DNA of 55,907 nucleotides from an uncultured Lachnospiraceae bacterium (GTDB lineage Bacteria; Bacillota; Clostridia; Lachnospirales; Lachnospiraceae): contig CAJTQG010000019.1 of assembly GCA_910578605.1 (NCBI GenBank), positions 1 to 55,907 of the forward strand, in the 5' to 3' direction. Every line of letters begins with the position of its first letter. Position 1 is the first letter of the stretch. Positions 44,033 to 52,843 of the stretch are shown piece by piece. The notes beneath the pieces were generated by a model. That model was not told the origin of the DNA. It saw only the letters and a program-made list of their open reading frames with translations, and searched no databases. The position numbers were made by a program, and so were the translations under genes.

Positions 44033-45043
44033 ATGAGATATCCGAAATGGTTAAAAAAGGGAGATACAATTGGGGTGACTGCCCCTTCCGGGGGATGTGT
44101 GAAGGAGTTGGATATTAAGAGATTTCATCATGCCCGGGAAAAGCTGCAGCAATTGGGGTACCAGGTGTTTTTTACTTCCAATACGTTTACATCGGATCGG
44201 TTTGGAAGAAGCTCCTTGGGAAAAACAAGGGGAGAACAGTGGAATGAACTGGTAGGCATGGAGCAAGTAAAAGTGATAAATAGTGCAAAGGGGGGAGATT
44301 ACCTTGTGGAGATGCTGCCCTTTGTGGATTGGGAGAGGTTTCAGGAAAATCCAAAGTGGTTTCAGGGATATTCGGATAACACAGGGTTAATTCATACCAT
44401 TACTACAAAGTATGATATTGCCGCAATCTATGGAGGACATTTTGGAGAATTTGGGATGGAGCCTTGGGAGTCTTGTGTGCTTCGCAATTTGGAGATTTTA
44501 GAAGGGAAATCAGTTGTACAAAAAAGCTTTGATATGTATGAGGCAGATTTTCACGATAGAGTCACTGGACTGGAAGGATTCTCGAAGGATAAGCCTGTGT
44601 ATTGGAAAAATAAAAATAATAGGCAGAGACAACAACTGCAGGGGAGATTGTTAGGGGGATGCTTGGATGTGCTGTTAAATTTATGTGGAACAAAGTATGA
44701 CAACACATTGGGATTTATAGACAAATACAAGGAGGATGGTATTCTCTGGTATTTAGAGAGTTTTGATACTAGCGCAGAGAATTTAATGATGGGTCTGTGG
44801 CATTTAAAAGAACTGGGCTGGTTTGAATATGCAGCTGGTATTGTGTTTGGAAGACCATTGTTTTACAAGTCTTTTAGTGATATGAGCTATGAGGAGGCTG
44901 CATCTATGATGCTGCAGGAGCTGGAATTGCCAATGATATTTGATGCGGATATTGGCCATATGGGGCCTCAATTTACAATGATAAACGGCGCTGTGGCGAA
45001 AGTGTCATGTGAAAATGGCAGAGGAGAATTGATGTATATCTAG
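44033..45043 (+). CDS. S66-family peptidase (LD-carboxypeptidase/MccF-like)
   Basis: 336 residues. Serine peptidase of the family that removes D-Ala from recycled murein tetrapeptides (LdcA) or cleaves the acyl-sulfamoyl/peptide-nucleotide bond of microcin C-like compounds (MccF). The Ser-Glu-His triad is present: Ser114 in QGYSDNTGL, Glu242 in YLESFDTS and His309 in DIGHMGPQ. The N-terminal GVTAPSGG is the family start, and no signal peptide is present, so it works in the cytoplasm. The length and the insert around FSKDKPVYWKNKNNRQ favour the MccF-like branch over classical LdcA, but this is not decisive. It is followed on the same strand by ABC transporter genes, which suggests that it processes imported peptides. 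Confidence 0.88.
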   Translation: MRYPKWLKKGDTIGVTAPSGGCVKELDIKRFHHAREKLQQLGYQVFFTSNTFTSDRFGRSSLGKTRGEQWNELVGMEQVKVINSAKGGDYLVEMLPFVDWERFQENPKWFQGYSDNTGLIHTITTKYDIAAIYGGHFGEFGMEPWESCVLRNLEILEGKSVVQKSFDMYEADFHDRVTGLEGFSKDKPVYWKNKNNRQRQQLQGRLLGGCLDVLLNLCGTKYDNTLGFIDKYKEDGILWYLESFDTSAENLMMGLWHLKELGWFEYAAGIVFGRPLFYKSFSDMSYEEAASMMLQELELPMIFDADIGHMGPQFTMINGAVAKVSCENGRGELMYI

Positions 45044-45141
45044 GGAATCATTATTTTTATGATATATGTGATTGGATAAGCAGGATGTGAAGAATAGACA
45101 TAAAAAATAAGAAAAGATTTATAAGGTGGGATGATTTTGCC

Positions 45142-46149
45142 GTGATTGGTATAATAGGAAAAAGAATTGTACAATTAATATTGGTGCTTTTTGGGGTTTC
45201 TCTTCTTGTGTTTGTTATGCTTCGGGTACTGTCACCTGACCCGGCATCTATTGTTTTAGGTCAGCAGGCAACAGAGCAGTCGAAAGAAGAGTGGCGGACT
45301 GCCAATGGGCTAAATCAGCCAATCATAAAACAATATGTAGATTTTGCAGCAGATGCGCTCCGAGGGGATTTTGGGAAATCTTATTACACAAAAGTATCTG
45401 TGCAGGAGGAAATAAAACCTAGATTTAAAGCAACGTTTGAGTTGACTTTTGGAGCAACTATTCTGGCATGTCTTCTGGGAATCGGTATTGGGACATTATG
45501 TGCCGTAAAGAAAAATCAGCTGCCGGATTATATAGGGCGAATCGTTTCTGTTTCCGGCGTGTGTGTGCCTATCTTTTTTATGGGTATACTGCTAAACTTG
45601 TTTTTTAGCAATTTTTTGCATATATTGCCGTCATCAGGAAGAATAGAGCCCTTACTAAAACCAGAAAACATTACAGGTTTTGTGTTGGTTGATTGCTTGC
45701 TGGATGGAAATATGGATGGTTTTGTGGATGCTGTAAAACATATGATTTTGCCGGTGATTACTCTTGCTATGTACTCTATGGCAGTAATAGCCAGAGTGAT
45801 GAGAACCAATATGATAGAGACGATGGAGAAGGATTTTATATTGACTGCAAGAGCAAAAGGAATATCAGAGTGGAGGGTTATATGGAATCATGGTGTGAGA
45901 AATAGTATTTTGCCGGTGATAACTGTAATCGGAGTGCAGTTTGGTGTTCTGCTGGGAGGAGCAGTTCTCACGGAAGAGGTGTTTGCCTGGCCGGGGATTG
46001 GAAGCTATATGGTGGAGGCTGTCTTGAAGTCGGATTTTCCGGCAATACAGGCAACAGTATTGCTATTTGCAGTTACTTTTGTTGTGACCAATACTATTGT
46101 GGATTTGTTGTATATTTATCTGGATCCTAGGATAAGGATGACCAATTAA
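45142..46149 (+). CDS. Peptide/nickel-type ABC transporter permease (OppB/DppB/NikB family)
   Basis: 335-residue inner-membrane subunit with six predicted spans. The first follows at once after IGKRIVQLILVLFGVSLLVF, the standard N-terminus of the family. The EAA-like coupling loop reads FILTARAKGISEWRVIWNHG (about 231-250), and EEVFAWPGIGSYMVEAV is the conserved late motif. The start is GTG at 45142, since the nearby ATG runs into a stop at once; the ribosome site (AAGGTGGG) is distant and weak. The second permease lies 149 bp downstream. No substrate-binding protein gene is found in this cluster. Confidence 0.92.
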   Translation: MIGIIGKRIVQLILVLFGVSLLVFVMLRVLSPDPASIVLGQQATEQSKEEWRTANGLNQPIIKQYVDFAADALRGDFGKSYYTKVSVQEEIKPRFKATFELTFGATILACLLGIGIGTLCAVKKNQLPDYIGRIVSVSGVCVPIFFMGILLNLFFSNFLHILPSSGRIEPLLKPENITGFVLVDCLLDGNMDGFVDAVKHMILPVITLAMYSMAVIARVMRTNMIETMEKDFILTARAKGISEWRVIWNHGVRNSILPVITVIGVQFGVLLGGAVLTEEVFAWPGIGSYMVEAVLKSDFPAIQATVLLFAVTFVVTNTIVDLLYIYLDPRIRMTN

Positions 46150-46298
46150 AGAGGCTTTTGTAAAATAAAAAAACATAAAAATATTACTTATTTATTTTGT
46201 GATTTTACTTGTGTATATGAATCTGATTTTGTGGAATCAACTGAAAAATACAAGATAAATAATTGGAAAAATGTGTAAAACATAAAAGGTGATAGAGG

Positions 46299-47123
46299 AT
46301 GAGTGTTCAAAAAAAAATTTTTCATGGTAATGTTTCCCTGGTGATAGGAATAATTTTTTTAATTCTTATGTTTGGACTTACAATATTGGAACAAATATGG
46401 CTGCCCTATTCACCAGAGAGTGTGGATATGAGTCAAACATGTTTGAGGCCCTCCTTGGAACATTGGTTTGGGACAGACCAATTGGGAAGAGATTTATTCA
46501 GCCGGATTGTTTCAGGAGCAAAATATTCCTTGGTGATTGGTTTTGGCGGAGTAGGTTTTGCTGCTCTGATTGGCACAACAATAGGTATGGTATCTGGCTT
46601 CTATGGTGGGAGAATCAGTACTTTTTTAATGAGATTGATGGATATCATGCTGTCCATACCATCCATTTTGCTGGCGATAACCTTTGTGGCTGCTTTTGGA
46701 AAAGGCCTGGTAAACACCATATTAGCAGTAGGAATAGTGGCTATTCCTGATTATGCCAGACTAGTCAGAGGAATGGCGCTTTCCATTAAAGAACAGGATT
46801 ATGTACAGGCGGGGAGAATGATTGGATGCAGTGATATGCGATTGCTGCTTTTTTATATATTTCCGGGGATGGTGCCTACATTAGTGGTGAGGTGTACATT
46901 GGGAGTAGCCACTGCTATTTTGGAGGGGGCGTCATTAGGCTTTTTAGGTCTAGGGGTACAGCCTCCTTTGGCAGAGTGGGGAGATATGCTGGGAAAATCA
47001 AAGGATTATATATTTCAGGCCCCCCACACTCTCCTATTTCCTGGATTGGCACTGACGATTTTAATATTGGCAGTAAATATGTTAGGGGACGGGTTGAATG
47101 AAACAATAAAAAAACATAGATGA
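46299..47123 (+). CDS. Peptide/nickel-type ABC transporter permease (OppC/DppC/NikC family)
   Basis: 274-residue partner of the preceding permease, forming the heterodimeric channel. Family features: the N-terminal span, then LEHWFGTDQLGRDLFSRIVSGA (about 51-72, the hallmark of OppC-type subunits), the coupling loop DYVQAGRMIGCSDMRLLLFY (about 167-186) and GASLGFLGLGVQPPLAEWG (about 207-225). Its length is near that of NikC and the shorter DppC forms. A strong terminator begins 9 bp after the stop, so the ATPase genes, 2.6 kb further on, are in a different transcription segment. Confidence 0.93.
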   Translation: MSVQKKIFHGNVSLVIGIIFLILMFGLTILEQIWLPYSPESVDMSQTCLRPSLEHWFGTDQLGRDLFSRIVSGAKYSLVIGFGGVGFAALIGTTIGMVSGFYGGRISTFLMRLMDIMLSIPSILLAITFVAAFGKGLVNTILAVGIVAIPDYARLVRGMALSIKEQDYVQAGRMIGCSDMRLLLFYIFPGMVPTLVVRCTLGVATAILEGASLGFLGLGVQPPLAEWGDMLGKSKDYIFQAPHTLLFPGLALTILILAVNMLGDGLNETIKKHR

Positions 47124-47131
47124 ATGATAGG

Positions 47132-47169
47132 AAAATCCGTTTGGTTTCTTGTAACTGAACGGATTTTTT
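47132..47169 (+). terminator. Intrinsic terminator splitting the transporter cluster
   Basis: AAAATCCGTT (47132-47141) pairs perfectly with AACGGATTTT (47158-47167), loop of 16 nt, followed by TTTTTTG. It lies between the two permease genes and the FIST-EAL and ATPase genes. Confidence 0.85.
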
Positions 47170-47254
47170 GTTAAAATAATGTTAGGATAAAAAGGTATTT
47201 TGCCTTTAAACGGATACCAACAGATTGTAGAAAGGGTAAGGGTAATATAATTCA

Positions 47255-49762
47255 TTGAAAACATTAAATCACCAATTTGAAAATAAGAAGTTTCTTGTTG
47301 ATTTTTTACAGAATATCATACTTCAAAGTACAGATCAGGTTTTAGTTCGCATTCACAGTGCCATTCATACAACAGAAGAGATAAAAGAAGTGATAGATGT
47401 GGTGAAACAAATTATACCGCAGGCACATATTATAGGATGCAGTGCAGCGCAGATTATCTGTGAGGGAAAGGTAATACCAAAGAGCTGCCTTGTTTCTGTT
47501 TCTGTTTTTGAAGCAGCAGAAATTGTGACAGGACGAATAAATTGTATGAAAGAAGATGGAAATTGGAAAGATGGCCAACAGATTGCCGGAGAGTTAGTAC
47601 AAAAGCTGCCGGAGAAAGCCAGTGGCTTTATGTTTGTGTTTTTTCCATTGGTTTACAGCAAGATTGAAAAATTCATTAACACCTTTAATGCATCGGAGCT
47701 ACCTGTTTGGATGTTAGGGGGCGCTGCCTGCGTGGAGGACGAGGACGGAAAAATTAATAGTGCGCCTGCTTATGTGATAGAAGGAGAGCAGCCAGCAGTT
47801 TTGGATATGGTGTATGCTTACATCAGTGGGAAGGAATTAAATATTTATGGGGATTATGTCTGCGGTGCTGAGCCTATTGGCAGAAGAAGCGTAATCAGCA
47901 GCGACGGCTGTCTTATTCAGCAAGTAGATGGCATAAATGGTGCACAGTGGTATGAGGCTATGCTTGGGAAGGAAAATCTGCAAAAAGATCCTACATTGGC
48001 GCAGGTATTTCCAGTGATTAAACGGGACGGCAAGGGAATTACCTATTATGTGGAGTATATACAGGAGGGAAAGGATTCTATATTAAAATCCTTTGGGGAA
48101 TTAGAGGACAAAAGTCAAATTTCTGTTGGATATTTTCATCCTGAGAAAATCTATGATTTGGTGAAAGGAGTTATGAAAAATATTGAATCACAGCCGGCGG
48201 AAGCAATTTTTGCCTATGATTGCCAGTCCCGAATGAGTTTATTACATAACTGCGCTGCCTGGGAAAATGCTAATTTCAGTACCACAAATATTAGCGGGGC
48301 ATTATTGGCAGGAGAGATTTCCTCAACCGGAGGCAAGAATCTTTATGCCAATTATAGTTTTGTGCTGGCAGCATTGTCGGAACACAAGGAATCTCATTTT
48401 ATTTTAAGCGAACGTAAAATGGGTAGTGTGCAGGATTTGCAGGAAGATAATGTGCAGATGGTAAATTACCTTTTGATGAATGCCAACAAACATCTCAATG
48501 AGGAGTTGGCAGACCAGCAAACCAAAATGAAAGATGCTATTTTTTATAATTCTACTATGGTGCTGGAAAATCAGTTAAAATATCAGTACGATAAAGAAAG
48601 TATATGTCTTGACAAAACAGCCATACTGTTGCTGAATAACGAAAAGATGCTGCGGTTGTTTTCTGGTCTTGCCAAAACATATGAATTTCTTAGGGACAGT
48701 TATGCAAGCTTGGGACAGAAGTTTCGCATGCCTGGCTTATATATTTATAGCTATGAAGAAACATCCCTGTTATTGGCAGCTGATTCTCAGATTACAGCGG
48801 AAACCTTTGTACAGTTAGTAGATGAAATTCAGTTGTTTTTGGATAAGTTTTCTTATGAAGGAATTCAGTTATCTTATACAGCTGTGATATCATTGCAGGA
48901 AGAGGAATCTTTACAGCGCTTGGAGTCAGGACTGCACTATGCGAAAAGTAATAAATTGACGAAGGTATGTCTAGATGAGATGGAGGACAAATTACAAAAG
49001 GAGCAGGAGGACATTCATATGCTCTGGGTAATTCGTGAAGCATTGCTCCATCGCCGGATAGTTCCGTTTTTCCAGGAAATTCATGATAATGAAAATGGAA
49101 CAAAACGAATGTTTGAATCATTGCTTCGTCTTTATGATGAAGAGGGGAAAATATATTATCCCAATAGTTTTTTGCCGGTGGCAAAAGAATATGACTTATA
49201 TGAGAGCTTGTCCGAATTGATGGTGGAAACAGTTATGGATATGTTTGAGAAAAAGGATATTCGGGTAACCATTAATTTAAATGTGCAGGATATCTATAAC
49301 CGAAAAATGCTGAGGATGATTTTTGATAAAATGCAGAAAACTCCATATCCGGAAAACTTTGTTTTTGAATTGATTGAGAGTGAGGAAGTCAGGGATTATG
49401 AATATATTCAAGAGTTTTCGGACCGCATTCACGAGTGTGGGGGTAAGGTGGCAATTGATGATTTTGGCAGCGGTTTTTCAAGCCTTTTACATATTCTCAA
49501 TATTCGAGCAGATTATATTAAGATTGATGGGGAAATCATCCGTAAACTGACAGAAGATGCAAGATGTCGGGATTTTCTTGAATTTATTAATGCCTGGTGT
49601 GAAAAGGTTGGGCAGGAATTGATATGTGAATATGTAGAAAATGAGCAGATACAAGAGATTATGGAAGATATAGGAGTACATCATTCTCAAGGATATTATT
49701 TTTCTAAACCGCATCCGTGGAGTGAAGAAGACGAGAAGGCGGTTGCTTTAGATGGCAATTGA
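47255..49762 (+). CDS. FIST sensor protein with degenerate GGDEF and EAL phosphodiesterase domains
   Basis: An 835-residue soluble signalling protein. Residues 1 to about 390 match the paired FIST_N/FIST_C sensor, thought to bind amino acids or other small ligands: GCSAAQIICEGKVIP, LGGAACVEDEDGK and ISGALLAGEISSTGG. A GGDEF-like fold (about 440-600) has lost the active motif. The EAL domain (about 605-830) keeps the residues needed for c-di-GMP hydrolysis: ESLLR in place of EALLR, NLNVQDI, ELIESEE, IDDFGSGFSS, Lys in YIKIDG, EYVENE and SQGYYFSKP. The start is TTG at 47255 with a weak site. The ATPase gene follows 20 bp later and is probably co-transcribed. Confidence 0.87.
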   Translation: MKTLNHQFENKKFLVDFLQNIILQSTDQVLVRIHSAIHTTEEIKEVIDVVKQIIPQAHIIGCSAAQIICEGKVIPKSCLVSVSVFEAAEIVTGRINCMKEDGNWKDGQQIAGELVQKLPEKASGFMFVFFPLVYSKIEKFINTFNASELPVWMLGGAACVEDEDGKINSAPAYVIEGEQPAVLDMVYAYISGKELNIYGDYVCGAEPIGRRSVISSDGCLIQQVDGINGAQWYEAMLGKENLQKDPTLAQVFPVIKRDGKGITYYVEYIQEGKDSILKSFGELEDKSQISVGYFHPEKIYDLVKGVMKNIESQPAEAIFAYDCQSRMSLLHNCAAWENANFSTTNISGALLAGEISSTGGKNLYANYSFVLAALSEHKESHFILSERKMGSVQDLQEDNVQMVNYLLMNANKHLNEELADQQTKMKDAIFYNSTMVLENQLKYQYDKESICLDKTAILLLNNEKMLRLFSGLAKTYEFLRDSYASLGQKFRMPGLYIYSYEETSLLLAADSQITAETFVQLVDEIQLFLDKFSYEGIQLSYTAVISLQEEESLQRLESGLHYAKSNKLTKVCLDEMEDKLQKEQEDIHMLWVIREALLHRRIVPFFQEIHDNENGTKRMFESLLRLYDEEGKIYYPNSFLPVAKEYDLYESLSELMVETVMDMFEKKDIRVTINLNVQDIYNRKMLRMIFDKMQKTPYPENFVFELIESEEVRDYEYIQEFSDRIHECGGKVAIDDFGSGFSSLLHILNIRADYIKIDGEIIRKLTEDARCRDFLEFINAWCEKVGQELICEYVENEQIQEIMEDIGVHHSQGYYFSKPHPWSEEDEKAVALDGN

Positions 49763-49782
49763 ATATATTAGGAGAGCAGCAT

Positions 49783-50592
49783 ATGACAGCAGGCATACAG
49801 ATTCACCAATTAAATATCAGCTATGAAAAATCCAGATGTTGTCAGCAAGTGGTAAAGAATGCTGAATTTTCCATTCAGGCGGGAACAACAATGGCACTTG
49901 TGGGTGAGACGGGATGTGGAAAAAGCACCATAGGAAAAGCCATGATTGGTTTGTTGCCAAAACAGGCAAAAATATTGTCAGGTGAAATACATTTTAATGG
50001 AGAAAATATATTGAAATATAGCGAAAAAGAATGGCTTGAAATTCGTGAATCAAAAATCTCAATTATATTCCAAGAGCCTATGACGGCCTTAAATCCGGTG
50101 ATTTCTATTGGAAAACAAATAGAGGAGGCAGTAGGAAGAAAAAGATATCCTCAAAAAAAAGAGAGAAAAAGAAGAGTCATAGAATTATTGGAGGAAGTGG
50201 GTATCCATAATGCCCAGGAGAAACAAAAATACTATCCCCATCAAATAAGCGGCGGGCAGCGCCAAAGAGTGGTGATTGCCATGGCATTAGCTAAAAATCC
50301 TGAATTGTTAATAGCAGATGAACCGACTACCGCATTGGATATTTCAGTGCAGAATCAGATTTTGCAGCTGTTGAAAAAATTGCAGCAAAAATATCATATG
50401 AGTATATTGCTTATCACCCATGATTTTGCTGTGGTAAAGGATATGGCAGAAAATATGGCAGTTATGCTGGATGGAGAGATTTTAGAGTTGGGGAAAACAA
50501 AGGAAATATTAAAAAACCCCCAGTCAAATTATACAAAAAAATTGTTGTCCTGTATACCTAGAATAGACCAATCGGTTAGAAGGCTTGGATAA
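49783..50592 (+). CDS. Peptide/nickel-type ABC transporter ATPase (OppD/NikD family)
   Basis: 269-residue nucleotide-binding subunit. Walker A GETGCGKST, Q-loop FQEPMTALNP, signature SGGQRQRVVIAMAL, Walker B LLIADEPTTALD and the H-loop His in THDFAVV. The C-terminus is short (NPQSNYTKKLLSCIP ends the family core), nearer to NikD-type length than to the longer OppD/DppD with a full oligopeptide extension. AGGAG places the ATG at 49783; a TTG 24 bp upstream, overlapping the FIST-EAL gene, is unlikely. Its permease partners lie upstream of the terminator at 47.1 kb. Confidence 0.93.
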   Translation: MTAGIQIHQLNISYEKSRCCQQVVKNAEFSIQAGTTMALVGETGCGKSTIGKAMIGLLPKQAKILSGEIHFNGENILKYSEKEWLEIRESKISIIFQEPMTALNPVISIGKQIEEAVGRKRYPQKKERKRRVIELLEEVGIHNAQEKQKYYPHQISGGQRQRVVIAMALAKNPELLIADEPTTALDISVQNQILQLLKKLQQKYHMSILLITHDFAVVKDMAENMAVMLDGEILELGKTKEILKNPQSNYTKKLLSCIPRIDQSVRRLG

Positions 50593-50639
50593 TCAGGAGA
50601 TTATAGAGTAAAAAATAACTAAAGGATTCTGGTGATTAT

Positions 50640-51470
50640 ATGATGGAAATGAAAGTTTCAGATAATCAGGATTTTGGACAGGATTATGAATATGTATTGG
50701 AAATGGCAAATGTATCAAAATCCTTTTCTGTCAAAGAAAATTGGCTAGGAAAAATCATTCAAGTGCAGCATGTGCTGAAAGATATATCTTTGCAAATAAG
50801 GAGAGGAGAAATTCTTGGTCTGGTGGGAGAGTCAGGATGTGGAAAAACAACATTGGGGAAGGTTATTGCAGGTTTGTATTCTTTGGATGCAGGGGAAATT
50901 AAATTTTGTGGGGAGGATATCACACATAGAAAAAAGGAGGATTTGAGGAGGTTATCTACAAAGATACAGATGGTGTTTCAAGATCCCTATTCTAGTCTCA
51001 CCCCCCATCGAACGATAGAAGATATAATAAAAGAACCTTTATGGATTCATCATATATGTGATAAAAAACAAATACCTAAAGAAATAGACCGTTTATTAGA
51101 ACAGGTTGGACTTTCCTCAAAATGTAAAACGGATTATCCCTATCAGTTAAGCGGTGGACAACGGCAACGAGTAGGAATAGCCAGGTGTTTGGCATTACAA
51201 CCTTCTTTGATGATTTGTGATGAACCTGTCTCTGCATTAGATGTTTCTGTTCAGGCACAAGTGTTGAATCTGCTTCTTGATTTAAAAGATCAATATCATT
51301 TTTCCTGTCTTTTTATTGCTCATGGAATGAATGTCATTCATCATATCAGTGACAGAGTTGCGGTGATGAACAATGGACAAATCATAGAAATCAATGAAAA
51401 ACAACAATTGTTTCGCAATCCAAAGCACCCTTATACGAAGTATCTATTATCCCAATTGCTTCCTTTGTAG
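50640..51470 (+). CDS. Peptide/nickel-type ABC transporter ATPase (OppF/NikE family)
   Basis: 276-residue second nucleotide-binding subunit. Walker A GESGCGKTT, Q-loop FQDPYSSLTPHRT, signature SGGQRQRVGIARCL, Walker B LMICDEPVSALDVSVQ and the switch His in IAHGMNV (Gly replaces the usual Asp that follows the His in related proteins). The ending NPKHPYTKYLLSQLLP is typical of this branch. It is shorter than classical OppF, as with its partner. The start may be ATG at 50640 or the next ATG at 50643; ribosome sites are weak. It is 47 bp behind the OppD-like gene. No binding-protein gene follows; the next gene is a cell-wall hydrolase. Confidence 0.93.
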   Translation: MMEMKVSDNQDFGQDYEYVLEMANVSKSFSVKENWLGKIIQVQHVLKDISLQIRRGEILGLVGESGCGKTTLGKVIAGLYSLDAGEIKFCGEDITHRKKEDLRRLSTKIQMVFQDPYSSLTPHRTIEDIIKEPLWIHHICDKKQIPKEIDRLLEQVGLSSKCKTDYPYQLSGGQRQRVGIARCLALQPSLMICDEPVSALDVSVQAQVLNLLLDLKDQYHFSCLFIAHGMNVIHHISDRVAVMNNGQIIEINEKQQLFRNPKHPYTKYLLSQLLPL

Positions 51471-51577
51471 AAAGTTACTTACTCTGCAGTAATAAAATAG
51501 CTGTTATAAATCCATATAAAATATCATAGTTATAGAATTGATATAAAATATATGGGATTATATCGTGAAAAATAAAT

Positions 51578-51607
51578 TTGACAGTTTATTTTTTACACGG
51601 CTATTTG
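51578..51607 (+). promoter_or_regulatory. Possible promoter before the GH18 leader
   Basis: A perfect TTGACA at 51578-51583 with TATTTG at 51602-51607, 18 bp away, a mediocre -10 box. Transcription would begin near 51614, giving a leader of about 100 nt that contains the foldable element. Confidence 0.4.
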
Positions 51608-51635
51608 TGCGGGGAACATCATGAATAGCTTTCTA

Positions 51636-51701
51636 TCCGACACGAGAAACTGCAAAAGCAGCTTTCTCATGCGGTTCCACGAACATAAAATGTTCTCGGA
51701 A
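51636..51701 (+). promoter_or_regulatory. Structured leader element, unknown class
   Basis: Two hairpins: 51644-51668 (GAGAAACTGC, AAAA loop, GCAG, one bulged C, TTTCTC) and 51681-51695 (GAACAT, AAA loop, ATGTTC). They can be closed by TCCGA (51636-51640) pairing with TCGGA (51696-51700) into a three-way junction. Alternatively TTCC (51675-51678) pairs with GGAA (51698-51701), lengthening the second hairpin. The two states exclude each other and end right before the ribosome site TGGAG (51702-51706) of the GH18 gene. No known riboswitch class was recognised. Confidence 0.55.
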
Positions 51702-51712
51702 TGGAGTTTATT

Positions 51713-52843
51713 ATGCAAATTCATGTGGTACAATCAGGTGAAACAATGGAAGGAATTGCTGAAGCATATAATAGTTCTTATGAAGAATTGCTTCAGTATA
51801 ATCAGCTTCCCAATCCGGATAATTTAGTTGTTGGACAATGTGTCTTAATACCTGGTGCATCTGCTCCTTTGGGGGAAATGATAGTGAATGGTTATTTATA
51901 TCCTCATATTGATGAGGAAGTATATCGTCAGGCGTTGCCAAGTTTGACAAATGTTACTATATTTGGGTATGGTTTTGATGGGGAAGGGAACTTAATAGAA
52001 ACACCAGATGAGGAAGTAATAGCAATAGCACAGTCCTATGGAGTAAAGCCAATTATGTTGTTGGCGGCTATGGATGAGCAGGGACAATTTAGTTTGGAAA
52101 ATGGCAGAGTGGTTTTTGGAAATACTCTGCTTCAGGAAAAATTGATTGCTGGGATTTTAGTGGTAATGCAGCAAAAAGGATATGTTGGGCTGGATATTGA
52201 TATGGAGTTTATTCCGGCAGATTTAAAGGAAGACTATATCAATTTTATTGAGAATGTAACAAGACAGTTAAATCAATATGGTTATTTTGTTAATGTGGAT
52301 TTGGCGCCAAAGGTGTCTGCGACGCAGCAAGGGCTACTGTATGAAAGCCATGATTATGCCAGAATCGGACAAATTGCAGACAGAGTATTGTTGATGACCT
52401 ATGAGTGGGGTTACACTTATGGTCCCCCCATGGCAGTTGCGCCGTTGCCCTCAGTGAAAAGGGTGCTGGATTATGGTGTCAGTGAAATTGAAAAAGAAAA
52501 AATATTTATGGGAATCCCTAACTATGGCTATGACTGGCCCCTGCCTTATGAGAGGGGAGTTACGGCAGCTAGAACAATAGGGAATGAGGAAGCGATTAGG
52601 CTGGCAGCAAACTACAATACAGAAATTTTGTTTGATGAAAATGCGATGGCACCTTATTTTTATTACACAGATGAGCAGGGAATAGAGCATGTTGTCTGGT
52701 TTGAGGATGCCAGAAGCATTCAGGCTAAGGTGCAATTAGGTTTTAGCTATCCTCTGAGGGGATTGGGTTATTGGAATATAATGCGTCCATTTCCCCAAAA
52801 TTGGAGGGTGTTAGACGCCTTGTGTGAAATACAAAAAATGTGA
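51713..52843 (+). CDS. LysM-GH18 peptidoglycan/spore-cortex glycosidase (SleL/YaaH-like)
   Basis: 376 residues. One N-terminal LysM domain (2-48, IHVVQSGETMEGIAEAYNSS and LPNPDNLVVGQCVLIP) binds glycan. The GH18 TIM barrel (about 55-376) has the catalytic GLDIDMEF, with Asp161, Asp163 and acid Glu165, and LLMTYEWGY as the later conserved strand. This layout is that of the cortex-fragment lytic enzymes SleL/YaaH of spore-formers, which cut cortical glycan during germination. No signal peptide is present, as is usual for these spore-coat-loaded proteins. TGGAG sets the ATG at 51713. The gene ends 3 bp before the tandem hairpin repeat. It suggests a spore-forming host. Confidence 0.9.
   Translation: MQIHVVQSGETMEGIAEAYNSSYEELLQYNQLPNPDNLVVGQCVLIPGASAPLGEMIVNGYLYPHIDEEVYRQALPSLTNVTIFGYGFDGEGNLIETPDEEVIAIAQSYGVKPIMLLAAMDEQGQFSLENGRVVFGNTLLQEKLIAGILVVMQQKGYVGLDIDMEFIPADLKEDYINFIENVTRQLNQYGYFVNVDLAPKVSATQQGLLYESHDYARIGQIADRVLLMTYEWGYTYGPPMAVAPLPSVKRVLDYGVSEIEKEKIFMGIPNYGYDWPLPYERGVTAARTIGNEEAIRLAANYNTEILFDENAMAPYFYYTDEQGIEHVVWFEDARSIQAKVQLGFSYPLRGLGYWNIMRPFPQNWRVLDALCEIQKM

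Noticed and set aside
46201..46260. Short hydrophobic 19-codon frame starting GTG between the two permease genes
   Set aside because: No ribosome site precedes it, and AT-rich DNA often gives such frames.
51644..51695. Resemblance of the GH18 leader (GCGGTTC) to group II intron domain V
   Set aside because: The AGC catalytic triad pairing and the expected 34-nt domain V layout are missing, and no reverse transcriptase gene or other intron domains are present.
51614..51712. Possible c-di-GMP riboswitch before the GH18 gene, suggested by the nearby EAL gene
   Set aside because: Neither the GEMM-I core with its tetraloop receptor nor a type II pseudoknot signature could be found.
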